A stretch of DNA of 64,000 nt from Heracleum sosnowskyi (GCA_030848705.1 CM061242.1:129032757-129096756), one strand, 5' to 3'; shown: positions 37,001 to 49,490, counted from the stretch's first letter. The notes: generated by a model from the letters alone, not told the origin. Numbers and translations are program-made.

Positions 37001-38143
37001 ATGTTGATTATTACTAATAAAGCACTAAGCTATTTGTGCTGTATCACTTCTTTTTATTCCTTCTATCCTTCTTCAAAATCTATCCTACATTGAAAGTGAC
37101 ACAAATCTACAACAGGGATAACGACAAAAGTATATAACATTCAGAATGAGTTGGTATTTCTATATGTATGCATATCAGAGTTACTTTTAAAAGAACAAGT
37201 TACAACCATGAGTATCAAGCACATGCAAATAATGATTCAAAGAACAAATTGGATGATGCACTAACTTACCAAGAGCTAATCAATCAATATCACGGGAAAT
37301 TTGATTAACTATTTGAAATAAGACAGAAACAAACATACTTTCCATATTCCGTCAAGACCCTCAGCCTTAGAGCATTAACTTTTAACTCTCCTTTACTATA
37401 TATCACTATCAACGTACTCCATTTATCCAAACTACCACAAGTTTATGTAATATGATAAGACATCACTAAAGCTTTCAAATGCATAAGCATAAGTTTAAAC
37501 CGAAACAATAAGTACATTCCAATAGCACACTTACTATATTTAATTAAACCTACACTTGGGAAACTCTAGTTCTAACCAAACTTGCTCAGACACACTTAAT
37601 TAACTAAATCCAAGATTAAAATTCATTACTTCATCAATCAATAAACATTCTAAACAACTTCGTATCACCATTTAATAAAAATTAATCAATCCACATCCGT
37701 AATTCATGAAATAAACATTCTTAATCAAAAGGGTCTCCTCTATTTTCCCCATATGCCTAAAAAATAACAACAATCAACACAAATATATAAATAAAAATGA
37801 AGACTAACCCGACGATCGAAAAATCGAACAGCCCTATTATCCTGAAAAAACAAGTTACGAATCATATAAAGACATGGGTTTTTAACACGCAACAAAACAA
37901 AATAAAAAACAGATGATAATCAATTAATCATATAAAATTATGCTTACAGTGGGGAGGGTTTTAAAAAAGGAGAGAAACCCTTGAGCTTGCTTAGCATCTG
38001 CAAATCAAAAAGTAATTAAATTTACAATAACCCATTATAAATAAATGAAAATATACACACATATAGAGAGATATAAAGTGAGAAATCATACCAAGTTTGA
38101 GCTCCGGGAATTTATTGTTGTCTTGTTGAAAAGGGTCATCCAT
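31028..38143 (-). CDS. MSH2: DNA mismatch repair protein MSH2, 13 exons, complete
   Basis: MutS-homologue ATPase that pairs with MSH6, MSH3 or MSH7 in plants to recognise mismatches in the nucleus. Exons, 5' to 3' on the minus strand: 38143-38092, 37997-37948, 37841-37809, 36652-35579, 35260-34706, 34631-34521, 34408-34319, 34218-34147, 33964-33854, 33265-33139, 32761-32559, 31996-31844, 31228-31028 (TAG). All junctions have GT-AG sites and the frame closes exactly at 943 residues (Arabidopsis MSH2 is 937 as I recall). It starts MDDPFQQDNNKFPELKL. The mismatch-binding, connector and lever domains are mostly in exons 4-5. Walker A GPNMGGKST is at about 667-675, Walker B LIIIDELGRGTST at about 742-754, then ATHFHEL and a C-terminal helix-turn-helix region with KRKREYNPDDMSRGALQA. 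No frameshift or premature stop was seen. The longest intron (1.16 kb) follows exon 3. Confidence 0.97.
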
Positions 38144-38589
38144 TTTGATTAAATTGGGTGTTTCTTGAAATGGGTAAGCACGAAATGTTCTTGTTTTAGT
38201 GGGTTTTTACTGTGTGTGTGTGTGTGTGATTTTATATTGGGGGTTTAGGGATTGGTAGTGGCGGGAAATAATGGCGGGTTGTGATGGACAAGAAGATGAA
38301 GAAATGGGGGTGTTTTCATTGGTTTTAGAAAAATCTCCGCTATATGTTAATTTATTATTTATTCTGTGATTTATTGAAAAAGCAAGGAACTGTGAAAATG
38401 ATATGGGTTGCAAAATAGAAATAAACACCTCTCTCTCTAGCTTTTGATGTCCCGAATTCGAAACTTGTCAAATATAAGATAAGTGTGTGCATGTGTTCAA
38501 TTAGAAAAAAAAAAAGAAATAAACGGTAGAAATGAGGGAGGAAATGATCTTTGTTATACGTAAACTTAAAATTAATGTAATAAATGAGC

Positions 38590-38945
38590 TTTGTTATACG
38601 TAAACTTAAAATTAATGTTTATGATTTAAAATTGTTTAAAAAATTATAAGTGAAAATTAAAATTTTAAGTTGATATTTGTTAGGATAATTTAATATTATG
38701 AGTAAATTATGATTTATTAAAAATATAAAAATAAAGTTAAATTTGAAAAATAATACATTTGAATGATAATATTAGTTTTTATCAAATAAATTTACTAAAA
38801 TAAAATAAATTGTTCAAAAATATATCTCCGGCCAACTTTTGACTTAAGTTATTTTTGTAACGTTAAGTCATTTTCTGACTTTAAGTTACACAAAAAAACA
38901 TTTTTTAGCTTAAAGTCAAAAATCATTTTAAGCTACGTTTTCGTC
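38590..38945. repeat. MITE-like repeat, family copy 2, upstream of MSH2
   Basis: Same family as 14165-14515: shares AAAATAATACATTTGAATG, TAAAATAAATTGTTCAAAAA and the paired CTGACTTTAAG / CTTAAAGTCAAAAATCATT arms. It lies about 0.5 kb upstream of the MSH2 start codon. Just before it, a 31-bp sequence containing GAGCTTTGTTATACGTAAAC is tandemly duplicated (38547 and 38586). Confidence 0.55.
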
Positions 38946-39387
38946 TATTTTTCCCTTTTCTCTTGGAACGTTCTCCCTTTCACCCTCCCTCTTTCTTCTT
39001 TTCGTAGCAACGGCAGGTGGCACCGATGGAAAGCCCCAAATAAGTTAATTTCTTTAGTTTATTCTCGTTATTTCAATTATCCTCCTTCCGGGGTAATGAT
39101 TTTTGTCTTTTTAGATTGTTTTATTTTATTAACTCTCTTCTTGTGAGTTTTGTTCCAAATTTATTTGGATTTTATTTTATCTTTTCTTCGTGAAAGTTTG
39201 GTATGTTTTGGTGTTATTTAATGTCCCGAATGTTAGATTTTCGGGATTTTTAAAATTTTGATTCACTAATAAAGATTTCATGGGATTGTAATTACGGTCG
39301 ATAGCTCAAATTAGTTGTGGTGAAACGGGTACTTGTACATATATCAACTTCAACAAATTACTTGATCGTTGCTCCATAAATACTGAA

Positions 39388-40142
39388 CTAGCTCTTTATC
39401 CCGTGCAAAGCACGGGCATGTTCTCAATTCAAAATTTTTAATTTTTTTCTTAAAAGTGTATGACGTATTTACGTGTTAAAAGTGTATTAAAAAAGTTATA
39501 TAATCGATAATTTTGGAAAGTAATTTGTGGTAATATTAATTATCTCTAATTTTATTAAAGTGATATACATAAAAATTCGATGTAATATATATATAAACGT
39601 TATATGTTTGTTGACGATAATTAGCTCAAATTTTAATTAAATTCAGAGTTTACGTAAATTATGAATTTCAAATGTTTATCTAAAAAACAAGTTATATGTA
39701 TTAGTTATAAAGTGTTATGCCTTTAAAAAAAAGGTTATAAAGTGTGAAGTATTTTTGAATTTTTTTCCTTTTTACATATAAAATTTTGTTACAAGATTAC
39801 TTATTAGGTATATATTGGTTAATTGTTTTTAATATTATGTTATCTTCAAATAATATTTTTTGTTGAAAGTACGATAAATTAACTATAATTAAATAAAAAT
39901 ATTAAATAATCAAGTATTTCTAAATATAAAATTAATGTTATGTAGTAATGAGTTAGACACAATTAATATACATAAATATTATAGCAATTAATACATGTAT
40001 ATTAAATTAGAAAACTATTAATACATAATAATGAGGTACATGGGGTAAAATTGTCAATGAACAAAAGTTCGAAGGGCAAAATTGTCCACGAATTAAATTG
40101 TTTAACCAAACTTCTATGTTGTTGTATTATATATATAATAGA
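39388..40142 (-). mobile_element. Small complete non-autonomous Helitron
   Basis: On the minus strand the element begins TCTATTATATATATAATAC after an A, and ends with the hairpin CCCGTGCTTTGCACGGG (39416-39400), nine bases, then CTAG followed by T. This is the full Helitron signature: insertion between A and T, 5' TC, 3' CTRR with a subterminal hairpin, no inverted repeats or target duplication. Size 755 bp, no coding. It shares its ends with the array at 49676-52816. Confidence 0.8.
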
Positions 40143-41161
40143 TTAATCAGTGATATGATATGTTTTATATTTGTTCGAGTCGTTGAATTAATTCTCCTTA
40201 AAAAATTGAGCTTTGTTATATTTTTAAGAAAAATGTAAGCTACGTCAAAATTGTATCCAATTTTTTCTCAAAATTTGATATGACATATGAATAAATGATA
40301 ATTTTTCTAAAATGAATATGAGACCTTGCATGCACACATATATGCCTATCAAAATTCGTCATTTGTCATGTTAAGTCTCGGTAAAAATTTTGATAATTTT
40401 TTTGATTTATCTAACATTGTTCTGTTTTTAAAGAAGTGCAATAAATTATTTTTCTTGTATTTTGAAAAGTGTACTATAATTTATTAGCCGTATTATTGTA
40501 TATATATTTTAAAAAAATTATCATCATAAAAAGATTATCACTTTAAAAAATATTACTTTATTGAGATTTTACCATAATTCATTCAAGGAAATTTTGATCA
40601 TTCTAACCAATATCGGACTGAATTTTTTTTTATGACCGACAAACTAACTTATTGGCTACTGAAAAAAGAGAACGATATTGTTAGTAATGTCATCTAAATT
40701 TTCATGCGAGATGATACCAGTCTCATATTGCCTTTACAGCTGGAAAAAAATAATATCAGATGATATAACTTCATCATTTCCTAACATTTCTTTTTGGTCA
40801 CACGGATGGAGGAGAAGCTATCCTTAGCTTTAGCTAGACCTATAAATATTAATTTATTTATTTCGTGTATTTTGTGTCGTGTCAAGGTAAACACAAAATC
40901 GATATACTTTCGTGTTCGTGTACTTTATTTCGTGTACTAAAAATGCAAACTCAAACACTAAATTTCATGCCGTTTCGTGTCGTATTTTCGTGTGGTGTCG
41001 AAAATTGCCGTATCTAGTTTTAGCAACCTAAAATTAAGATTTGTAAATAATTTATATTTAAACTGTAATTTCATATTTTTACATGAGAATATTATCGTAT
41101 TTAAGAGATGATATCTAATAATATGACAATACCTTATTATTGGATAATTATTTTAGAAACA
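40143..41161. other. AT-rich intergenic DNA with TTTCGTGT repeats
   Basis: No gene seen. At 40858-41000 the octamer TTTCGTGT and variants recur about seven times with short spacing, as in the subterminal part of some hAT elements, but no opposite end was found. Confidence 0.35.
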
Positions 41162-41776
41162 TGTTAAAATATAATAAATGATCCTGAAAAGTGTATTTAT
41201 CTAACATTTTAAGATTTTAGAATGACTGTTTACTCAACATAGTATGAGAATTCTGTTTGACGAGGTTACGAGTTCGACTCTCTTCTACCCCCAATATTCT
41301 CACAATTTATTATGGGCACGAAGATAAATTGATGTCCCAAATATGAACATCTGTAATCCATTATTCAACCCAAAAAATGAATGATCTTTCGAGTGAGGAG
41401 AAGTGTTATAATATAATATATAATCTGAAACATGCATTCCTCTAAAAACTTAAAATTTTAAAGCGACCGATTACTTGAAAAGTCCATTTCTCTAACACCT
41501 TATTTTAATATTTTAGAGCGACTGTTTACTTAACATGGTATTAGAGCTTTGTTTGACGAGGTTACGAGTTCGACCATCTTCTACCCCCAATATTTTCACA
41601 ATTTATTATGGGCACGAAGACAAATTGATATTCCAAATATGGGCACCCGTAATTCATTATTCAACCCAAAAAATGAATGATCTTTCGAGTAAGGAAGACT
41701 GTTATAATATAATATATGATCTAAAAAATGTATTTCTCTAAAAATTTTAAAATTTTAAAGTGACCGATTACTTAAC
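41162..41776 (+). mobile_element. Tandem TRIM retrotransposon (three LTRs, two internal regions)
   Basis: Three related LTRs, each beginning TG and ending CA: 41162-41239 (78 bp), 41404-41534 (131 bp, appears internally extended) and 41700-41776 (77 bp). They alternate with two internal regions of about 165 bp (41240-41403, 41535-41699) that share TTTGACGAGGTTACGAGTTC and TTATTATGGGCACGAAGA. After LTR2 comes TGGTATTAGAGC, a primer binding site close to the 3' end complement of initiator tRNA-Met; before LTR2 and LTR3 are purine tracts (GAGTGAGGAGAAG, GTAAGGAAGAC). No coding. Flanks AAACA/AAACG agree at 4 of 5 bases. LTRs of about 78 bp are at or below the low end for TRIMs. Confidence 0.8.
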
Positions 41777-42731
41777 AAAACGCCCTCGATTGTTTGTGAA
41801 GTATTGTTTGGTTGTGAAGAACAATTAGAACCTAGGGGCGGCCGTAGGCTAGGTGTCTTGCATACCCTAGACTGTAGAGAGAGATGAAGACCAATTAATC
41901 AATATCTTCTGAATAAAAAAAAGTTAAGTCAAATTTCACTATCTAAGCTGTGAACAAATAGTAAATAAGTACAAATTCACAACTAGTCTGCAGTCTGCAG
42001 TCTGCACAACTAGGACGCGACATGTGAGGGAACTTTCAAATAAAAACACAACTATACTTACTTACTTACTAGACCGTCATTTTAAGTGTACTGCCGGTCA
42101 GTAACTTTAATTTCATTTCATGCATGCACCATCTTCCTTGCAATATTTGACGCTGTTTGTATAAAATTCATTTAAGTGAATCAAATCTCGCAATAAAATT
42201 TATCACTGTCGTTCATATACATCTTTCTTTATAAAAGTTGAGTCTACCACATCATGTAGTTAACCATAGAATTTTTCATAATTTTCAGTCAATCAAAAGC
42301 GAGTATTTTAAATTCAACCAATCAAAATTCACCAAAACATTTCCTTAAATACATTTTTAACTAGGTTGTTAACTAAGGTTAGTTAGTCATTAACTACTAT
42401 TTTTAACATATGGTAATTAATATATTTATCAAACAAAAAGATTGATGATTGATGGCATTAATAATTATTGCACTTAATCCGATGCACAATTCATGCAGTA
42501 TAAATAACTAAATATCAAATAATTAATTTATCATATGTACATTAACTAAAAATAAATGTAGTGTTCAAATTGAAATCTTTCTTTATAAAAGTTGAGTCTA
42601 CCACACCATGTTGTTAACCAATCATGGAATTTTTCATAATTTTCTTTATAATTTTTCATAATTTATTCAAATCAATATATATTTTAATAATAAAATAGTA
42701 ATATAAATGCAATTCCATTTTTAAAATAGTA

Positions 42732-42763
<32 letters not shown>

Positions 42764-43189
42764 TAAAATAGTAATATAAATGCAATTTTAATCGCTTAAT
42801 TGAATAAAATTAAAATTAAAATAATCTAATTATAATAAAATTTAATGGAATTACGATTTTTTAAAAACTTTTGAAAACAGTGAATCTCGCTTCTACATGT
42901 TTTAGTTAACCAATCGCAAAATTTAAATAATATATAATTAAAAAAATCATGTACAATATTTTTGCGTTGTACATCGTAAAAAAAATATCATTTGGTTTCA
43001 AACCAAATTTTCGTAAATATTTTAGTAAATATGTGTTACTAATCAAATCGTTTAATTGATTAGATTGATTAAAAATATCATTGAATTGTATTTGCATCCA
43101 ACAAATTACAACTATTTAGATTGATTTGGAGTTGTCAAAAATTCAAATAGATCATGCATATCTTACAAGATCTTTTTCATTTATACATG

Positions 43190-43395
43190 ATTTTAGATTG
43201 ATTTATGTTTATCAAAAAATAAAAAAGATCAGGTAAGATATTTCTTAATGATAATTGATTTTAGATTGATTTATGTTTATCAAAAAATAAAAAATATTTG
43301 GTAAGATATTTCTCAATGATAATTGATTTGAGACTGATTTATAGTTATCAAAAAATTAAAACGCAATATATTTTTTAATGATAATTGATTTAATG
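43190..43395. repeat. 66-bp tandem repeat inside the Helitron
   Basis: About three copies of a unit containing TAGATTGATTTATGTTTATC and AATGATAATTGATTT, period about 66 bp, upstream of the RPA-like pseudogene. The third copy has diverged more. Confidence 0.8.
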
Positions 43396-43597
43396 ATTTG
43401 AGATTTGATTAATTAAGATCTTGCAAAATATATGTATTAATGTAATTGATAAATTTTAGCCCAAATTAGTAATGGTTTGTACCTATAAATATATCTACGT
43501 GTATTTGTTATAAAAATCACCAGTCTCAATAGCAGATCAATCATTTCTACACCCATACATCATCTGTACAACCATACATCATTTCTACACCTTCAAA

Positions 43598-45515
43598 ATG
43601 CAAAGAGCTCGCTTTACTCGTATTGCTTCCTTGACATGTGACAAGACAAACTAGCGAATCAAAGTACGATTGACTAGGATGTGGCCTGGAATCAATAGCA
43701 CTACGGGTGAGTTCAAATGGCTCAATCTAATCTTACTTGACGATGACGTAAGTACTCTTTTTACTCATACACAAATTTAGTGACACGCATAAAAAAGATA
43801 GATTCACGAAACTTTGTTCAATATAATTAATTGTGTTTGTCAAATGCAGAAAACTCACATTCATGCGTACGCTAGATCTGAATTTTGTAACGGGCAAGAT
43901 TCGGAACCTGTAGAAGGACGTCTTTATGAAATTTCAATGTTGCGAACTCAAAGCTTAACCATTCTCCTGTTAGCAACAAGAAGTGTATATTTTTCAAAAA
44001 TATACTCAGATGGAACCAATAACGGTTGAGGATTAGATGATACCACATCACAAGTTTGAATTGGTCCCTCTTGGATGTTTACATACAAGAGTTTGTGAAT
44101 CCAAAGCTCTTACCGGTATGCACATTCTTTATTCACAAACCTATATCTATATTGCTACTAATTCTAATATATCTCTAATCTTACTACAATACAGATGTTA
44201 TTGGAGTTTATGAGGGTCCGGGTATAACAGCGTCACGCAACACTCAATACGGGTCAAAAAATATATATATGTTTGACATCGTTGATGGAAGGTACTTGCA
44301 CATTGGTGAATTTAATGACATAACATATTGAGGATGTATCTCTAATTATTTTTCAAATTTGTAGCTTGAAAGTTAGGGTTACTGTATGGGATAAACTTGT
44401 AGACAAGTTACCACTTGATCTAAAGAACTTACAAGGTCATCATCCAATCATTATTCTTACCAGATGCAAAATAACTACCTACAATAGTAAGTAATATATT
44501 TATTATCTCTTTATAAGTTAAACATATTCTTTAGTCAAACAATAAATCAGTCACACAAAATCTTATCTTCCTTTATTTTTTTCAGGTATGCTTCAAATAA
44601 GTTCATATGGTTCCTCAAAATATTATCTAGATTTAGACTATGAAGTTGTGAACGATATGCGTGGAAAGCTGTCCCCACCGCAAGATGTACATGTTACAAC
44701 TGAATACATTGATTGAGAGTCCGAAGACATTCTCAGTTCTTACACAGTGAGTGAAATAAACATGCTGCGATCTAAGGATGTGACTCATTTAAGATAAAAT
44801 ACGCACATGTATGTAGTTATAATTTTTGTCATTAATGTTTTTACGTGACTGTCCACTATTATTGTATTATAGATGGAAATAATGTGTTTTGCTAAAATCA
44901 CAAAAAATGATGATTCCGAGAAATGGTGGTATTACGGTTGTGATTCGTGCTTTGCTGAATTGGTGGTGGTTGATAATTTTTATAGATGTGATGATTGTAA
45001 AGAAATTGTCTCATATCCTGATAAAAGCTATCATAATTTAATTTTTATGTGTATATGTGTATACTCATATTCACCAAACTAATTTTTTTTTATGTATCAC
45101 TATAGGTTCCATGTTATGAGTTATGTCAGTGATTCAACTGAAACAATTCGGGTTATATTCTTTGACCGTGAAATACGAAGATTAACATCAAAGAATGTCA
45201 AGAACATTTTGGGAGTTAATGTTGAGGTATACAATAATATAATAAAATTAGATTTGTGTAAATTAATTACTTATCTACTGCATTTAATCTCAGGTTCAGT
45301 TTCAATAACCAATCCACCATTATCGAAAATATACATCAATCTTAATTTGTATGAGGTTTTTTCTATGAGATACTGGTAAGAATATTCTAAAAATTCAAAT
45401 TTCAATATATCTTATTTTTTTTCGACCTATTCATATTCTATGTCTTTTTTTTAGGCTTGAAGTTACTAGATATGATGGTCCTAACAATGATGCATGGAAT
45501 GAAATGATGTTGTGA
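43598..45515 (+). pseudogene. RPA1-like (replication protein A 70 kDa) pseudogene in Helitron
   Basis: Exon-like pieces with introns: 43598-43749 (MQRARFTRIASLTCDKTN, TAG, then RIKVRLTRMWPGIN), 43850-44119 (THIHAYARSEFCNGQDS, VEGRLYEI, then IPHHKFELVPLG), about 44193-44300 (DVIGVYEGPGITAS), 44365-44487 (KVRVTVWDKLVDKLPLDL), 44586-44715, 44873-45030 (zinc ribbon GCDSC...RCDDC), 45105-45225 (RFHVMSYVSDSTETIRVIFF) and 45454-45515. This is the OB-fold DNA-binding and C-terminal zinc ribbon layout of RPA1-like proteins carried by plant Helitrons. Damage: a TAG at 43652 where family members have Trp (TGG), a TAG within the second piece near 44036, and a frame change in between. It is therefore not expected to make a full protein. 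In autonomous elements the product would bind single-stranded DNA during rolling-circle transposition. Confidence 0.8.
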
Positions 45516-45852
45516 ATTTTAGGATTGTTACGCATTTCTAATTTTTTTTATTGGTGTTATGTTAAGATGCTGAACTACTTTTATCACATTATCATCTATT
45601 TAAATTTTTTTCTTTAATTATGTATTTTCATAAAATTTTGTCTAATATAATTTTTCAAGTACATTCGTTAATGATAAGTGATAACATTAAATCACAATTA
45701 CAAATTTCAGTCTACGTGTTAAATAAATATTACTAATTAAAATAACAATATTGTAAATTAATAATAATTGTCATTTTTATAAAAACAATTAGAGAAAAAT
45801 GAGACCCAAAAATAAAAAAAAATCTCGGTACGAAGCACGGGTAAAAAACTAG

Positions 45853-46799
45853 TCTCTATAATATTAATATGTGCTTTCGAATTTCAGCTAGTGAGAATAC
45901 CAATAACCCCTTCATTTGTAAACAATTTTTCGAAATTTGTTAGTTAGGAGGATTAACAATTCATACATATTTCGACATTTTATTTATTCGATCATGCTAT
46001 GTTCCAAAATTTTTAATAGATAAGAGAATAGAAGAGAAGAGGCTAGAAAAAAATAAAAGCAAAATATTTTTTTTTCAATATACTCCCAATTTTTTTTGTT
46101 GATGATAAGAGAAAATTTTGAAAAAAATGATACGAAAGAAAATGGGAGAGAACTATTTACTTTTAATATTTTCTTTTCTCTCCTTTAAAAATGAGAGAGA
46201 ACTATTAAAAAAAAAATCAAAAATTTTTCTTGTCTTTTTTTCTCCCCAAAATTCTAACTCGAGAGCAAAGCATTAGTAATGTAAAGAAAAGTACGATATG
46301 ATTTTAATAAATCTAACAATTTAGTAAAAGCTATAATATTTATTTATACTAAATTATGATAAGTAGACTTTTGAAATTTTGTTTAATCACAAACCGATAA
46401 TGATAGTTAGATATTTAGTTAATCTAAACTAAAAAATATACATTACTTAAACTAATTTATTAAACTATAATAAGGATACTTGTTTGTAATTGTTGGTACA
46501 ACCACAAAATCAAAATAACTGTCAAATCTTTAGTATATATAAATGAAAAATGTTATATTTAAATATTATATATTTAAATATTATATATTTAAATATTACA
46601 TATTTAAACTATTTTACTGAAGACATTAATTAGGATTGAACACTAACATATAATAATTAATATTTAATATCATTAGTTCCAAACATGTCATTAACTAAAC
46701 AATAATTATTATTACTAAAATCATGTAATCTTATAAAGGTACAATTTTTATCAATATAAGTTATTGATACCAATTTTATTATGGAAGCTAATTGTTAAC
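45853..46799. other. AT-rich intergenic DNA
   Basis: No gene seen. A short tandem of TATTATATATTTAAA units lies at 46555-46605. Both strands are closed by frequent stops. Confidence 0.5.
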
Positions 46800-49490
46800 A
46801 AAGCAATATGGTGAAAACAAATTCGGGGAGAGTTGCTGGAATTGTGATAGAAACTGATGATGATATTGATATGTAGCGTAGGTTGCAAGGATTAGGGTTT
46901 ATGATTTGGGGTTGGCTGAGATTGTATGTGAGAATATGTCGCAATTAAGATTGAATATTGAATTCTCTCTTGTTTGCAAGTTTGCATCGTGTCATACAAT
47001 GTGCGTACGTACCCTTATTTATAGGGATCAAGCCAAACGTAGTTCTTGGAGAGCAAGTAACCCATGAGCCGAGTTTCCTTCTTTACAGAGCGAAAAGACC
47101 GGGATCACCGCCTTTGATATGTCATTATGAGCTGTCATGATTTCACTATTTTCTTGGAACTTATCGGATAATTTATTGACCCGAATTTATCGGAGTCAAC
47201 GCTTATCCTGCTTCATGGAAAATAAGGAAAGACATGCTTTTATGAATCTCAAAAGGGCGATGCTTCTAGCAAGGCAAAGCTTCTCAGCGTTAATAGGTTA
47301 ATTTTCCATAAATCAATAAAAGTTAAGGAACTTTCATCTTTCAGAAGACGAGGTTCCTATATTTAGGTGGCGAGATAAGTAAGGTAGTTTATACCTCAGA
47401 ATAAGCCAAAAGGTCAGACCTAATATTTGGATTATCACCCAATGAGCTAGGCCTCGTATGAGCCTAGGCTCTACCCAATATCAGTAATGGGCCAGTAATG
47501 TCGTCAAGTAATGGGCCATGCTTCGTATGAGCCTAGGCTAGACCCAATATCAACAAACGATTATGCTTCCAAAATCTACCATGTAATAACGTCATCATTG
47601 AAGGTGAGGTTTGTTATTTTTGGCCATAACAACTACCCCCCATTTTCTTGAAACAAATATTTGTAAAAGAAAAGTTTAACCAAAAATACCTAAAGAAATC
47701 ACAAAGGCGAGCCATCAACACAAATCATTGAAGAACCTCTCTTCCTTGATTGAAGAGGTATATCTAATACCCTTGTTCAACAAATCATCATTCATTTATC
47801 AACTAATTTTTCTTAAGTTTTTAAATATGATTTCCAACTGTCACACCTCGATTTCTGCGCCTAAGGACAAATCATAAGTATGCACGTGGCGACTTCATTT
47901 CTCTTATAAAAACCCAAATTTTTTCTCAAAGTTACTATCTTTCTAAAATTCTCTCAAAGTGCTGCCAATTTTCTTTGAAGATAAGAAGGCGAGGCTCTTG
48001 ATTTCTGAAGGCGAGACTAGTTTCAAAAGAAGGCGAAGCAAGATTTTCGAGTGTCAAACATCTACGTACCAAGGTATTTTCTAACATTCACTCATTTGTA
48101 ATGCATTTTTGTCTTTTAAACATTATCTTCTAGAATTAGGGCGACACTTAGGAACCGTAACCTTCTCCTTGATCTAGAATTAGACGCGCCTTTCTTGAGG
48201 GCAAGGACTCATCGGACCTCTGTCCATCTCTCTTACTTTCCTTCAATCAAATCAATAATCCTGTCCTCGCCCTCTCTTTTCAGATGTCTCATAATTCAAC
48301 ACTAGGTGAAGCCGAGGCATCTTCTACTTCAAAAACTTTTCATCCTCATATCTAAAGTGAGGATAATCTTGGCACCTTCCTAAACCGAGGATGGTTAAGA
48401 GCGCATCAGAGGAATCTGAATTCTAAAAAAATCACTGATAATCCAGACGCAATCATATCCTTATCTGATAGCTCTCGCCTTGAGGAGAGGAATCCTTGCT
48501 CTCCTGGGAGAATTGATGACCAACAAAGTATCTTCAACAGCGGAGATATCAATGAAGATGAGAAGGACCTCCATGACTTCCTTTCCCCCTTAGATACTGA
48601 TCTGCCCATTCCATATATGCTAGGCAGAGGGTGAGGTAAAGATTTAAACCAATGTGCTAGATTATTCCAAGAAGACCAAAACGATGAGGACGAAGAAATA
48701 GAAAGTCATTGATCATATGGAGATGAGGACGAAGTTCAAAGAGGCGAAGACAGACACCAGGACGATGATGATCAGCAAGAGGAAACCGATGTCTCAGACG
48801 ATGAAGGTGAGGCTCTTTCAGTTTCACCCATCCGTTGTGCGTTTAATTTTCCTTCACCAATTCCGTATGATCCTGATACTTATGAGCACGAGATCGATTA
48901 TGACTTTCCTGAAAGTTATACTGAAGCCGATAGAATCAAATATAGAAAGGAGGAAGGTGTGGTTTCTTGTGCTGGCCTCGCCTCCGAGATTAGTTCAGAA
49001 GAAATTATGTACTTGATGGAGTACTTCAACCTTCAAGGGAAATGGCTAAAACCTCGCCTACACATGAGAATGCATTGGTTCGACGTCCCCATCCTTCGAA
49101 TCCCAAGAATAGTCGTAACCAACAAATTAGTTGAAATCGGATTCGGATATCCAATGCACAAGTTCCTTTATGAGATCATCGACTTCTACAATATCACCCC
49201 CATCCAATTGTCGCCCAATAGCTATAGGATCGCTATTGGATTATATATGTTGTATAAGAACAATGGTTACGAGGCTCCTTCTTTAAAAGAAATCATTATT
49301 TTCTGTCTCTAAGGAAAAGCGGAAGCGACCTAGGCTTTTATTACCTCGCCTTCTTCGCCAAACATAACAGAAAGAGATTATATTCTGGCAATCCAAGTAA
49401 CATGAAGGTGTGGAAAACCGACTATTTCTACCTCTACAATGTTCCCCGGGTCAGAACACAATTTAACTTAAACGCATGTAAGATAATAAT
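46800..49490 (+). mobile_element. Decayed gypsy-type LTR retrotransposon remnant
   Basis: GC-richer block between AT-rich stretches. An LTR-like segment with a promoter-like TTATAAAAACCC (47908-47919) is followed by leader sequence and then a coding block at 48284-49312 with a gypsy-type transposon domain. Sequence near 47026 (GGATCAAGCCAAACGTAGTT) recurs with changes at 54351-54375, suggesting a related LTR fragment there. No reverse transcriptase or integrase is left and the right side ends abruptly near 49490, so the element is truncated. Confidence 0.6.
48284..49312 (+). pseudogene. Gypsy-type transposon protein (PF04195-like), broken
   Basis: From ATG 48284 (after a TTTTCAG acceptor-like site) one frame runs to 49312 with three internal stops (near 48353, 48631 and 48711). 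The C-terminal half reads VVTNKLVEIGFGYPMHKFLY, then EIIDFYNITPIQLSPNSYRI and AIGLYMLYKNNG, the pattern of the putative gypsy-type transposon domain found in plant retroelement polyproteins. The N-terminal half is acidic and Ser-rich. Beyond 49312 further in-frame stops occur. Nonsense changes without frameshift suggest point-mutation decay, with C-to-T changes at CpG or CpHpG sites a possible cause. Confidence 0.65.

Larger units (their letters stand above)
42576..45852 (+). mobile_element. Helitron carrying an RPA1-like pseudogene, 3.3 kb
   Basis: A 5' end A|TCTTTCTTTATAAAAGTTG occurs at 42576; an identical start lies at 42222 (A|TCTTTCTTTATAAAAGTTG), so either may be the true end and the other a duplication. 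The 3' end is a decayed hairpin (CTCGGTAC-GAA-GCACGGG, 45825-45841), seven to eight bases, then CTAG (45849-45852) and T. Plant Helitrons often carry RPA1-like genes, and the broken one inside (43598-45515) supports the call. No Rep/helicase coding is seen, so it is non-autonomous. Confidence 0.65.
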
